48,895 nt of DNA from an uncultured Pelagibacteraceae bacterium (GTDB lineage: Bacteria; Pseudomonadota; Alphaproteobacteria; Pelagibacterales; Pelagibacteraceae), in the NCBI GenBank assembly GCA_902562645.1, contig CACETY010000009.1:1-48895 (forward strand). Direction: 5' to 3'. This document shows positions 17,253 to 24,621 of the stretch, one piece after another; the first letter of the stretch is position 1; each line of letters starts with the position of its first letter. Under the pieces are notes generated by a model that did not search any database, was not told the DNA's origin, and saw only the letters and a list, made by a program, of their open reading frames with translations. The position numbers were made by a program, and so were the translations under genes.

Positions 17253-17321
17253 ATGAAATATATTTTATTAGGAGCTGCAATCGCTTTTGCTATGTATCTT
17301 GGTGATAAATACATTCTTTAG
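17253..17321 (+). CDS. Possible 22-residue membrane peptide
   Basis: ATG 17253 to TAG 17321 encodes a single hydrophobic helix (MKYILLGAAIAFAMYLGD) with a short charged tail. Length and composition fit a small membrane peptide, but nothing else supports it; conservation across related genomes would decide. Confidence 0.3.
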   Translation: MKYILLGAAIAFAMYLGDKYIL

Positions 17322-17374
17322 GATACGTCAATTTTATACATCTTAAATTTAGCTTATATTTGTTAAATTATAAT

Positions 17375-17806
17375 GTGAGACTTAAATTAATTATAACTTT
17401 TCTATTTACTTTGTTTTTAACTGAAATTTCAAATGCTCATAATCATTTTCCAATCACAAGGGACTCTGAAGCGAATATATTAAAAGGAAAAGTTCTTTAT
17501 GAACAACATTGTGCTTCATGCCACATGGTTAATTTAACAGGAGCAGTTGATTGGAAGGGTGTTGATAAGGATGGTCATAGAAAAGCACCACCATTAAATG
17601 GAACAGGTCATACATGGCACCATAATGATGAATTGCTTCATAAAATAATAAAACTTGGTTTTGCCAAATTAATGAATAACTATGAAGGTAAAATGGTTGG
17701 TTTTGGTGATAAAATAGATGACGCAGGTATTGATAATATATTATCCTACATTAAATCTTATTGGAAAGACGATATATATGAATATCAAATAAGTATGAGC
17801 AAATAA
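17375..17806 (+). CDS. Single-haem cytochrome c
   Basis: 143 residues from the GTG at 17375; an in-frame TTG at 17360 would add five residues. A signal peptide spans ~1-21 (ends EISNA), and the haem motif CASCH lies at 46-50. A distal Met ligand is likely among the Met residues in LMNNYEGKMVGF. It is a small class I periplasmic electron carrier. The next gene, a DUF4396-like membrane protein, starts 1 bp after the stop, suggesting joint work. DUF4396 genes often accompany copper or heavy-metal genes, so the pair may act in metal handling. Confidence 0.7.
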   Translation: MRLKLIITFLFTLFLTEISNAHNHFPITRDSEANILKGKVLYEQHCASCHMVNLTGAVDWKGVDKDGHRKAPPLNGTGHTWHHNDELLHKIIKLGFAKLMNNYEGKMVGFGDKIDDAGIDNILSYIKSYWKDDIYEYQISMSK

Positions 17807-17807
17807 T

Positions 17808-18251
17808 ATGAGTGCAGAAGCAATAAGTTTTAATTGGAAATGTAAACACACTTGGAAAAGAAGCGCCAAAAACACAGCTTGGTGTTTGCTAGGTTGTGCT
17901 ATTGGTGATTTTGGTACTATATTATTTTTTCAAATAACCAAAATTCCTTTTCCGGTTTTAAGTATTATGATTTTAGCCATAATTAATGGTTTAATTACAA
18001 GTATAATTTTAGAGACATTTATTTTAATGAAGCAAAACTTCGCATTTCAAAAAGCTTTAAAAACTGCCTTAGGCATGAGTTTTATTTCAATGATTAGTAT
18101 GGAAGTTGCTATGAATATTACAGATTATGTATTAACAGGTGGTGCAATGCTCACTTGGTGGGTAGTACCAATAATGTTGGCTGTTGGATTTGTTACCCCT
18201 TGGCCATACAATTATTGGAGATTAAAAAAACATAATCAGGCTTGCCACTAA
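17808..18251 (+). CDS. DUF4396-like integral membrane protein
   Basis: 147 residues with about four hydrophobic segments (~25-45, 48-70, 85-105, 115-135). The NTAWCLLGCAIGDFGTI sequence, with its two cysteines in the first membrane segment, matches the DUF4396 pattern, and the tail KKHNQACH is His/Cys-containing. Coupled to the cytochrome c upstream. Biochemical role unknown; metal binding is plausible because of the membrane cysteines. Confidence 0.6.
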   Translation: MSAEAISFNWKCKHTWKRSAKNTAWCLLGCAIGDFGTILFFQITKIPFPVLSIMILAIINGLITSIILETFILMKQNFAFQKALKTALGMSFISMISMEVAMNITDYVLTGGAMLTWWVVPIMLAVGFVTPWPYNYWRLKKHNQACH

Positions 18252-18274
18252 ATAATCAAAAACAAAGGAGATAA

Positions 18275-18460
18275 ATGAAAATATTAAAAGAATTAGATGA
18301 TGCTAAATTAGTCATAGTTGATCTAGAAGTAAGGTTAGGGGACGAAGTAAGAAGTGCCCCTACATTATGCGCTAAGTATAAAGGAAAAATTATACCTCTA
18401 AATACTGCTCATGATGGCAGACCAATATTAATGAAGGAAGAAAACTCAATAGAAAACTAA
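18275..18460 (+). CDS. Small protein of unknown function
   Basis: 61 residues, preceded by a clear ribosome-binding site (AAAGGAG, ~8 bp before the ATG at 18275). No signal peptide or membrane segment. The sequence LVIVDLEVRLGDEVR then LCAKYKGKIIPL suggests a small beta-rich fold, but no family is recognised. The next gene follows 3 bp after its stop. Confidence 0.55.
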   Translation: MKILKELDDAKLVIVDLEVRLGDEVRSAPTLCAKYKGKIIPLNTAHDGRPILMKEENSIEN

Positions 18461-18463
18461 ATT

Positions 18464-18853
18464 ATGTTTGAACAAGTCAGCATTTATCTAACAGCGATGA
18501 TTTTAGGCATAATGCTGTTCTTTTCTTTTGTGATAGCTCCTGTTGTTTTTACTACTTTAGATGAGGAAAATGCTCGAAAATTTATAAGGAGAATTTTCCC
18601 TTTTTATTACAACGTAAATTTAGGGATTAGCTTTATCGTTTTAATATTATTTTTAGTCTTGAGTAATTTTGGAATAGATTTTTATTTAATTTTAGTAGTT
18701 ACTCTTCTATTTGCCACCTCTAACTATTTATTAATGCCTTTAATCAATAAATATAGGGATGAAAAGCAAGATAAAAAATTTAAGTACTCTCATTTTGTAT
18801 CTGTGGTCATTAACTTTATTCAGATGATTTTTTTAGTGTTAATTTTAGTTTAA
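18464..18853 (+). CDS. DUF4149/TMEM205-like membrane protein
   Basis: 129 residues with four predicted membrane helices. The pattern MILGIMLFFSFVIAPVVF, then a short charged loop (DEENARKFIRRIFPFYY), resembles the DUF4149/TMEM205 family, whose function in bacteria is poorly known. It converges on the glycosyltransferase gene, ending 1 bp before that gene's stop. Confidence 0.6.
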   Translation: MFEQVSIYLTAMILGIMLFFSFVIAPVVFTTLDEENARKFIRRIFPFYYNVNLGISFIVLILFLVLSNFGIDFYLILVVTLLFATSNYLLMPLINKYRDEKQDKKFKYSHFVSVVINFIQMIFLVLILV

Positions 18854-18854
18854 A

Positions 18855-20075
18855 TTAAATGTAGCGCATATTGTCTTCATTTACTGCTTTTTCTAATCTT
18901 ATTAAAAAATCTGGGATTGCACTTTTAACTCTACTCCATGTAGGAATAAAAGGAGTATCCATAGGATTTTGATAGAAGGCTTCACCAGCTTTCATGATAT
19001 TTGCAGCAAATAATTCAACTGCTTTTTCTTCTGTATGTGAGTCAAATTTTAAACCATTCATTTGAGCATCGTTTCTATAAGCGTCTATTAAATCTAAAGC
19101 TGCTCTATAATATGTTGCTTTTAAAGATCTAAATTGCTCTTTACTAAACGAGTGACCTTGAGTTGCTAATTTTTTTATAAAAGTTTTAATTATATCAATG
19201 GACATTCTTGATAGTCCTTGTTTTTCATTGTTAATAGATAAATTTTGATGTTTGTGATCGTATGTATCAGCTAAATCTACCTGACAAATATTTTGTGGAG
19301 AAAAATTTCTTTGCATTTCAGATAAAATTCCAATCTCAATTCCCCAATCAGATGAAATTCTTAATTCTGGTAAAATATTTCTACGAAATGAAAATTCTCC
19401 AGCTAAAGGATATTTAAAAGATTTCATAAAGTTTAAGTAATCGCTATTTCCTATCGTTTTTTCTAATGCATTTAAGAGTGGAAAAACTAGTAATCTTGCA
19501 ACCCTTCCATTCATTTTATTATCTGCAACTCTTGGATAATATCCTTTACAAAATTCAAAATTAAATAACGGATTTACAACAGGGTAGAACAATTTAGCCA
19601 ACATTCTCCTATCATATGTTTTGATATCACAATCATGTAGTGCTACAGACCTTGCACTATCTCTTGCAATAGACATTCCAATACAATACCAAACATTTCT
19701 ACCTTTTCCGTACTCATTTGGAGCAAGTCCTAATTTTTTTAATTCTTTGTCCAATTTTTTAAGGTTAGGCCCGTCATTCCAAAGAATTGTAAAAGGTGTT
19801 TCTAATTTTTCAAAGAAAGTCCAAGCTTTTCTCGCTTCAACCTCAGTTGCCTTATCTAAGCCTATGATTATGTGATTTAAATAATTTGTTTTACTTATCT
19901 CATTTACAATTTTAGGTAATGCATCTCCTTTTAATTCGGAATAAAGACATGGTAAGATTAGTTCCATCTTTCTTTCTTTGGAAAATTTTAATAATTCTTT
20001 CTCTAAATCCTTGGTAGATTTAGTTCCAAAGTCATGAAGGGTAGATATAGTTCCATCCTGATAAAAATCACTCAT
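18855..20075 (-). CDS. gpgS: Glucosyl-3-phosphoglycerate synthase-like glycosyltransferase (GT81 type)
   Basis: 406 residues, no signal peptide. N-terminal Rossmann-like region (LILPCLYSELKGDALPKIV) and a metal-binding DxD at D148-C-D150 (ALHDCDIKTYD), followed by segments typical of GpgS-type enzymes (CKGYYPRV, PLAGEFSFRR, SSDWGIEIG). The expected reaction joins glucose from a nucleotide sugar to 3-phosphoglycerate; the next gene encodes the matching phosphatase. Together they would make glucosylglycerate, a nitrogen-free compatible solute. A mannosyl version cannot be excluded by eye. Confidence 0.75.
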   Translation of the reverse strand: MSDFYQDGTISTLHDFGTKSTKDLEKELLKFSKERKMELILPCLYSELKGDALPKIVNEISKTNYLNHIIIGLDKATEVEARKAWTFFEKLETPFTILWNDGPNLKKLDKELKKLGLAPNEYGKGRNVWYCIGMSIARDSARSVALHDCDIKTYDRRMLAKLFYPVVNPLFNFEFCKGYYPRVADNKMNGRVARLLVFPLLNALEKTIGNSDYLNFMKSFKYPLAGEFSFRRNILPELRISSDWGIEIGILSEMQRNFSPQNICQVDLADTYDHKHQNLSINNEKQGLSRMSIDIIKTFIKKLATQGHSFSKEQFRSLKATYYRAALDLIDAYRNDAQMNGLKFDSHTEEKAVELFAANIMKAGEAFYQNPMDTPFIPTWSRVKSAIPDFLIRLEKAVNEDNMRYI

Positions 20076-20095
20076 GACTGGAATTTATAATTAAC

Positions 20096-20893
20096 TTATA
20101 TTTTTTGTAGAGCCGTTTTGATCACATCAGACCATCCCTTAGGAGATGGCTCATCAGATTTGATCAAATTATCTATATTTATCAACGAACTATCAAAATT
20201 TTCATTTTTAACCAAACATGGATAATCAGTTTGTTTTATCATTTCTATATCATTTTCATTATCACCAACACCAATTGTTATGATTTCATCAGTCAATTCT
20301 TTTCTTATTAATTGAAGAACTTTGGACATTGCTCTTGATTTATCAACATCGTCACAAACATTCATTATTCTCCCACCAGTCTGAATAGTTAATCCAGAGT
20401 TTTTTAAAATTTTTGCAAATTCATTTTTTTCAATTTTAGTTCCATTAAATTTAATTGGTATCGAATGCTTTCTCTTAATTGCTGGCTTAATTTTATCTAA
20501 TGGAAGCCCTAAGATTTTTTGCTGTACTTCTATTTCTAATTCTAAAATGTGAGTAATTTTATTTTTAAAATCTAGGCTGATATTTGACTCATATATATTT
20601 TGTATTTCATCTTTTGTTCTACTTATTATTATTTTGTCAGGTAAATTTTGGTGAATTTTATTTAATCCATGAATAGATGATCCATTCTCCGTAATAAAAC
20701 TTAAATCTAAATTATTCTGTTCATTAAAATCTAATAATTCAGCTTCTGTTTTACTAGAGTTTGGAATTATTTTTATACCTTTTGAAATTAATTCTCTAAA
20801 GTAGTCTTCAATTTCATCAAATTCAAATGTGTCTTTATCTAAAAGAGATCCATCAAGATCGGTGAAAATTATAATTTGTTTTTTTTGTTTCAT
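20096..20893 (-). CDS. HAD phosphatase, mannosyl/glucosyl-3-phosphoglycerate phosphatase type
   Basis: 265 residues from ATG 20893 (MKQKKQIIIFTDLDG); an upstream in-frame ATG at 20911 would run into the tRNA promoter region. HAD motif I is D12-L-D14, motif II is the Ser in IPNSSKTEAE, and motif IV is GDNEND at ~210-215. The IIB-type cap region and the position upstream of the GpgS-like gene (20-bp gap) point to glycosyl-3-phosphoglycerate phosphatase activity. Its 5' end is 42 bp from the left tRNA-Leu fragment, in divergent orientation, so this was probably the original left neighbour of the intact tRNA. Confidence 0.75.
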   Translation of the reverse strand: MKQKKQIIIFTDLDGSLLDKDTFEFDEIEDYFRELISKGIKIIPNSSKTEAELLDFNEQNNLDLSFITENGSSIHGLNKIHQNLPDKIIISRTKDEIQNIYESNISLDFKNKITHILELEIEVQQKILGLPLDKIKPAIKRKHSIPIKFNGTKIEKNEFAKILKNSGLTIQTGGRIMNVCDDVDKSRAMSKVLQLIRKELTDEIITIGVGDNENDIEMIKQTDYPCLVKNENFDSSLINIDNLIKSDEPSPKGWSDVIKTALQKI

Positions 20894-20915
20894 TAAAGTA
20901 AATATTAACATAAAT

Positions 20916-20973
20916 ACTCATGAAAATAACTCATGCCCTCGTGGTGAAATTGGTAGACACAAAGGACTTAAAA
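20916..20973 (+). repeat. 58-bp repeat copy 1: tRNA-Leu upstream region plus 5' half
   Basis: Identical over 58 bp to 23768-23825 and 25351-25408. The tRNA part (20935-20973) runs from the acceptor 5' strand through the D-arm to the anticodon loop (CTTAAAA) and then diverges, so it cannot be a working tRNA. Sequence upstream of 20916 differs from that of the other two copies, which marks this as the original chromosomal left side. Confidence 0.9.
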
Positions 20974-20996
20974 AACATAGGGTTGAGATATTTTAT

Positions 20997-21040
20997 AGTC
21001 TCACACAGTCTCATACAGTCTTAAATCCCATCAAATCCTA
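20997..21040 (+). repeat. Phased decamer repeats at the left end of element 1
   Basis: AGTC starts at 20997, 21007 and 21017, an exact 10-bp period, followed by two AAATCC-containing decamers (21021-21040). The first AGTC lies 24 bp from the tRNA breakpoint. The same AGTC x3 pattern occurs in element 2. One repeat per helical turn suggests a row of protein-binding sites. Confidence 0.65.
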
Positions 21041-21100
21041 CATTTTAATAAAACCTTAACCTATTATTATTTGAAAATATGTATAATAAATTTTCTTAAA

Positions 21101-21119
21101 CTAGACGTAAACTAGACGT
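21101..21119 (+). repeat. Left-end repeat pair of element 1
   Basis: CTAGACGT occurs at 21101-21108 and 21112-21119, an 11-bp period, 32 bp before the cargo start. The same pair is found at the right end (23685 and 23696) and is absent from element 2, so it is an element-specific end mark, possibly an arm-type recombinase site or an operator. Confidence 0.7.
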
Positions 21120-21151
21120 TAGATAGATAGAATATTATAATTAATATATCT

Positions 21152-23647
21152 ATGAAAAAATTTTTAATATTTTTATTATTTTCAATTTTTACTTTTACAA
21201 ATCCAATATTAGCAGAACAAATTTATTCAGATGAAGCAAAAGAAATGATGGATGATCATGTTAAATCAAGTGAGCTTCTAAAGGTTCCACTTCCCAAAAC
21301 AGATAGAATTATAAAAGATTATAAAAGATATAAATTTTATAGAACAAATATACAGGCCAATAATTGGCATAGTCAAAAGTATCTTTGGAAAGAAGATATA
21401 GGTGGAAAAATTTTAACCAAAGAATTGTGCACAAAAGTAATTAGTGAATTTAAAGTTCCAAGTACTCCTACAATTGAAGAAGAAATTTTCAAAAGATGTC
21501 AAAGAGCTTTAATGAGTTATGCCACAATAGATTTTGAGGGAGGAATAGATTTGCATGGTGAAATAATATTAAATATTGCAACCGCCGAAAAAGATAATTG
21601 GGTCTATAAAAATTCAGGTAAGGATAATTTTAATCCAAGAGATTATCAATTATGGGGTGTTCTTTCTCCACTAGTAACATTTTATGCAGTTAATTATGAT
21701 CAATTCAATTTTACAGAAGATCAGCATAAAACTATCCAAAATTATTTTAAAGATAAAGCAATGATTGAACGACTTGATAGAGATGGCAATCGTAGTAGAA
21801 CAAAACTTTGTCCAATTAAAAATCCTATGAAGCTGAATAGAAAAAAATATAAAGTTAATAATTGTGGAACTGTAAGATTGAGATTTGCTTCAGCTGAATT
21901 AGCGTTGGCTATAGTTATGCAAGATAAAGAACTTTGGTCTAAAGGGTTGTGGGATTTAGACTATGTTTTAAGCATGATTGGTGACGAAGGATATTTTATT
22001 CCAACAGCAGCAAAAGGTTGTAAAGCAATTGGATATTCATACTCTACAAGCCAATTATTTTCTACTAATGTGGAGTTATTGAATTTAGCAAAATTTAATC
22101 TTCTTGATTATAAAACAAGACATGGAAAAACTTTAGCTGAAGCGTACGAGCAACTTTTCAAAATATATGATGATATTACTTTAATAAAACATATAGCAAA
22201 AAAAGGAGTTGGCGCAGCATCATGTGGAACAAAACCTTTTAAAACACATATGGAACACGTTATTTATGAACGAGGTGGTCTTGAAAATTACCAGCATGAT
22301 TTGAAAATAGGAAGAATCCCAGATAAACAATTTTATATTAATTGGTCAATGAGATTTGTGACAGAAAAACATCCGGAGTGGTTTGAAGGTAAATTTTCAC
22401 CTCATGAAGTTAAAGTATTTCCGTTTCATGGCGCATATTATCATATCCAACCAATTGAGATATTCAATGCAAATATAATGTCAGAGGGGAGCAATCTCTG
22501 GACAAAAAAACTATCTGAAAAACCAACTGATTATGAAAAAAAATTTAGATATTCAGAATTTAAAATTTTTAATAATAATGTTGGAGGAATATTTAAGCTT
22601 AAATCAAATGATGTAAAATTTGCATCAAACACAAATCCTATTAAGCCAAATAAACAAAAAGATCATGAATTATATAAAGCATTTATCAAAGGAAATTTGA
22701 TATCTGAAGATGATAAAAATATTAAATTTGATGGAGCATTGGTTTACCAGGATAAATTAACAGATGAAATGAAGGATCAAATTTTAGCTGTTTATATAGG
22801 AAGGAAGGCAGATGAAGATACAATCATGCCTTTGTTTAGACACCGTGAAAATATTATAAATAAATGTGGCATGTTATTTATGGAGTTAAATTTCATTGAG
22901 GGCGGTTGGATGAATTTTGTAAGTGAAACTAATAATGTAAATTTTGCAGAAAACCAACAATGTATTCATAATTATTTTTCTGAGTCTAATGATGCTGAGT
23001 CTTTGGAATTATTTGAAGCTATTTTAGCTGGGACAAATTCTATATTAAAATATTTAAAAGATAATGAAAATTTAAGAACTTTACCAAATGATATAAAAAA
23101 AATAGCTAAAGCGAAAATAACCGAGGAAATTGCAGAACCAATGAAAGATATTTTTACAATATTTAATTATGAAAATGGAATATTTAAACTTAAATCAAAT
23201 AATGTAAACTTCTCATCTAATACAAATCCAATTAAACCAAAAAGGCAAAAAGAAGATCAATTATATAAATCAATTATTAAAGGAAATTTAATAAATGAAG
23301 TTGATAAGAAAGTTAAACTTGAAGAAGCTTTAGTTTATAAGAGAAAACTTGATACTGATGATCAAATTTTAGTGATTAATATTGGAGAAGAACCAGGAGA
23401 AGATGCTATTATACCTTTCTTTAGACACAGCGAAAATATTCAAAGTAAATGTGGTTCTAGATTGTTAAATCAATGGGGCTGGATGAGCTTCATAAGTATG
23501 ACTAAAAATGAGAAAATTGCAAAAAACCAACAGTGTCACTATGATTACTTTAAAGAAACAGACGACGTTGAGGCTATTGAATTGTTTGAGAGCGTTTTAG
23601 GTGGGACAGATTCCATTTTAAATTATTTACAAGCCAATGTTAAATAA
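21152..23647 (+). CDS. Large secreted protein with duplicated C-terminal domain (element 1 cargo)
   Basis: 831 residues. Signal peptide ~1-21 (ends PILAEQ). Residues ~60-410 are helical and contain a segment (DEGYFIPTAAKG, YSTSQLFSTNVELLNLA) that loosely recalls alginate-lyase-type alpha/alpha toroid enzymes; this is a tentative resemblance. Two copies of a ~160-residue domain follow (~471-636 and ~671-831), both with GIFKLKSN, NTNPIKP, LYKxxIKGNLI, FRHxEN and NQQC. The two copies differ enough to be an old duplication. It is the only gene between two tRNA-Leu fragments and is transcribed in the tRNA's direction. Enzyme activity is unproven. Confidence 0.6.
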   Translation: MKKFLIFLLFSIFTFTNPILAEQIYSDEAKEMMDDHVKSSELLKVPLPKTDRIIKDYKRYKFYRTNIQANNWHSQKYLWKEDIGGKILTKELCTKVISEFKVPSTPTIEEEIFKRCQRALMSYATIDFEGGIDLHGEIILNIATAEKDNWVYKNSGKDNFNPRDYQLWGVLSPLVTFYAVNYDQFNFTEDQHKTIQNYFKDKAMIERLDRDGNRSRTKLCPIKNPMKLNRKKYKVNNCGTVRLRFASAELALAIVMQDKELWSKGLWDLDYVLSMIGDEGYFIPTAAKGCKAIGYSYSTSQLFSTNVELLNLAKFNLLDYKTRHGKTLAEAYEQLFKIYDDITLIKHIAKKGVGAASCGTKPFKTHMEHVIYERGGLENYQHDLKIGRIPDKQFYINWSMRFVTEKHPEWFEGKFSPHEVKVFPFHGAYYHIQPIEIFNANIMSEGSNLWTKKLSEKPTDYEKKFRYSEFKIFNNNVGGIFKLKSNDVKFASNTNPIKPNKQKDHELYKAFIKGNLISEDDKNIKFDGALVYQDKLTDEMKDQILAVYIGRKADEDTIMPLFRHRENIINKCGMLFMELNFIEGGWMNFVSETNNVNFAENQQCIHNYFSESNDAESLELFEAILAGTNSILKYLKDNENLRTLPNDIKKIAKAKITEEIAEPMKDIFTIFNYENGIFKLKSNNVNFSSNTNPIKPKRQKEDQLYKSIIKGNLINEVDKKVKLEEALVYKRKLDTDDQILVINIGEEPGEDAIIPFFRHSENIQSKCGSRLLNQWGWMSFISMTKNEKIAKNQQCHYDYFKETDDVEAIELFESVLGGTDSILNYLQANVK

Positions 23648-23684
23648 TAATTAGCTAAAATTAAAATAGGATTTTATAGGACAA

Positions 23685-23703
23685 CTAGACGTAGACTAGA
23701 CGT
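23685..23703 (+). repeat. Right-end repeat pair of element 1
   Basis: CTAGACGT at 23685-23692 and 23696-23703, an 11-bp period, matching the left-end pair. It is preceded by ATAGGATTTTATAGGAC, which has a near-copy at the right end of element 2. Confidence 0.7.
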
Positions 23704-23704
23704 T

Positions 23705-23825
23705 AGAGAGATAAAATAAAAAAAATTTACTTATTCCTCTTGTTCAATTATAAATATTGGCATAAACACTCATGAAAATAACTCATGCCCTCGTGGTGAA
23801 ATTGGTAGACACAAAGGACTTAAAA
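23705..23825 (+). repeat. 121-bp right-end module of element 1 with tRNA-Leu fragment copy 2
   Basis: Matches 25288-25408 over the full 121 bp except for three adjacent bases (TCC versus AGG). It starts AGAGAGATAAAAT, carries a promoter-like TTTACT-17-TATAAA (23726-23731, 23749-23754), and ends with the tRNA 5' half (23787-23825). Right of 23825 the sequence departs from tRNA, so this copy was interrupted by element 2. Confidence 0.85.
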
Positions 23826-23847
23826 GACGAGGGGTAAAGTTAAAGTG

Positions 23848-23871
23848 AGTCTGAGCTAGTCCAGTGCAGTC
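23848..23871 (+). repeat. Phased decamer repeats at the left end of element 2
   Basis: AGTC at 23848, 23858 and 23868, an exact 10-bp period, starting 23 bp from the tRNA breakpoint (24 bp in element 1). The intervening bases differ from those of element 1, so spacing and the AGTC core are what is conserved. Confidence 0.65.
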
Positions 23872-23950
23872 TAATTATCCTTTAAAGTCTTATAAAATTA
23901 ATTACACTTTAAATTAAATAGTAAAATCAATAGATAAAAATGATCAAATT

Positions 23951-23968
23951 CTCGTACACACCTCGTAC
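23951..23968 (+). repeat. Left-end repeat pair of element 2
   Basis: CTCGTAC at 23951-23957 and 23962-23968, an 11-bp period, 22 bp before the first cargo start. It occupies the same place as the CTAGACGT pair of element 1 but has a different sequence. Confidence 0.7.
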
Positions 23969-23990
23969 GTAAAGAGATAATATAAACTAT

Positions 23991-24608
23991 ATGAAACGCT
24001 TACTGGCATATCTATTCCTGGTTCAAGTTTTAACCTTTAGTCTTCAATCATGGACTAAGGCTGATGATATTGGAGAGTTTCAGATAGAAGGAATGAGTAT
24101 TGGAGATAGTGCTTTACAATATTTATCCAAAAATCAAATACTAGATGAGATTGAGTTTACGAAAGATCATTATATTTATTTAAAAGAACCATTAAAATTT
24201 AGAGAAGTATATATATTTGATCTCGATGATAGCTCAAATTATGACAAAATATCTTTTATGATAAAAGAAAAAGATCCAAATTATAAAATTTATTTTTTAA
24301 GAGGAATGAAAACATTTAATAATCAATTTGATAAATGTATTAATCAAAGAAATAAAATTGCAAACAAAATAGAAAAATTATTCATTAATTATGAAAAAAA
24401 TGAGCATGAACTTAAAAATGCCTTAGATAAGTCAGGCGAAAGCTTTAGAATTCAAATTAGGTTTACTTTTAATTCGGGAGACGTAATTACTGTAGGGTGC
24501 AGTGATTGGAATGAAGAATTAAGAAAAAAAAATAAATGGACCGAAGGCCTTAATGTAGCTCTTATTACAAACGAGATAGTTGAATGGTTCGATCAAAGAA
24601 AATATTAA
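23991..24608 (+). CDS. Two-cysteine secreted paralog family, element 2 copy A
   Basis: 205 residues. Signal peptide ends LQSWTKADD and the mature start is DIGEFQIEGMSIGDSALQ, as in the array 13-19 kb to the left. Cysteines in DKCINQRN and VGCSDWNE; motif NALDKSGES. First cargo gene of element 2, so a member of the array family is being carried on the putative mobile unit. Function unknown. Confidence 0.7.
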   Translation: MKRLLAYLFLVQVLTFSLQSWTKADDIGEFQIEGMSIGDSALQYLSKNQILDEIEFTKDHYIYLKEPLKFREVYIFDLDDSSNYDKISFMIKEKDPNYKIYFLRGMKTFNNQFDKCINQRNKIANKIEKLFINYEKNEHELKNALDKSGESFRIQIRFTFNSGDVITVGCSDWNEELRKKNKWTEGLNVALITNEIVEWFDQRKY

Positions 24609-24621
24609 AAAAGTGTTAAAT

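Larger units (their letters stand above)
16945..17374. other. 430-bp gap with only tiny candidate ORFs
   Basis: No standard-length gene is visible. The stretch holds the two minus-strand micro-frames (16941-17143) and a 22-residue plus-strand peptide (17253-17321). TATAAT occurs near 17171, but no well-spaced -35 partner was found. No tRNA or obvious hairpin was seen. Confidence 0.5.
20974..23825 (+). mobile_element. Putative integrase-less tRNA-Leu element 1 (2852 bp)
   Basis: Bounded by two copies of the tRNA-Leu 5' half. Order: phased AGTC decamers (20997-21020), direct repeat pair CTAGACGT (21101/21112), one cargo gene (21152-23647), the same repeat pair (23685/23696), then a 121-bp end shared with element 2. 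No integrase, transposase or replication gene is present. The exact crossover lies somewhere in the 58-bp identity, so the ends are given at its right edge. Integration by a recombinase supplied in trans is inferred; serial unequal duplication is less likely because the cargo differs between the units. Confidence 0.7.
23648..23990. other. 343-bp junction between elements 1 and 2
   Basis: Contains no gene. In order it holds the right end of element 1 (ATAGGATTTTATAGGAC, CTAGACGT pair, 121-bp shared end with tRNA fragment copy 2) and the left end of element 2 (AGTC decamers, CTCGTAC pair). All but about 90 bp of AT-rich filler can be assigned to repeats. Confidence 0.7.

Noticed and set aside
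20935..20973. Left tRNA-Leu copy as a working tRNA
   Set aside because: It matches only through the anticodon loop; the 3' half, variable arm, T-arm and CCA are missing. The same holds for 23787-23825.
20829..21059. Plus-strand open frame across the gpgP start and the tRNA fragment
   Set aside because: It is antisense to the phosphatase and then reads through tRNA sequence; it has no signal of its own.
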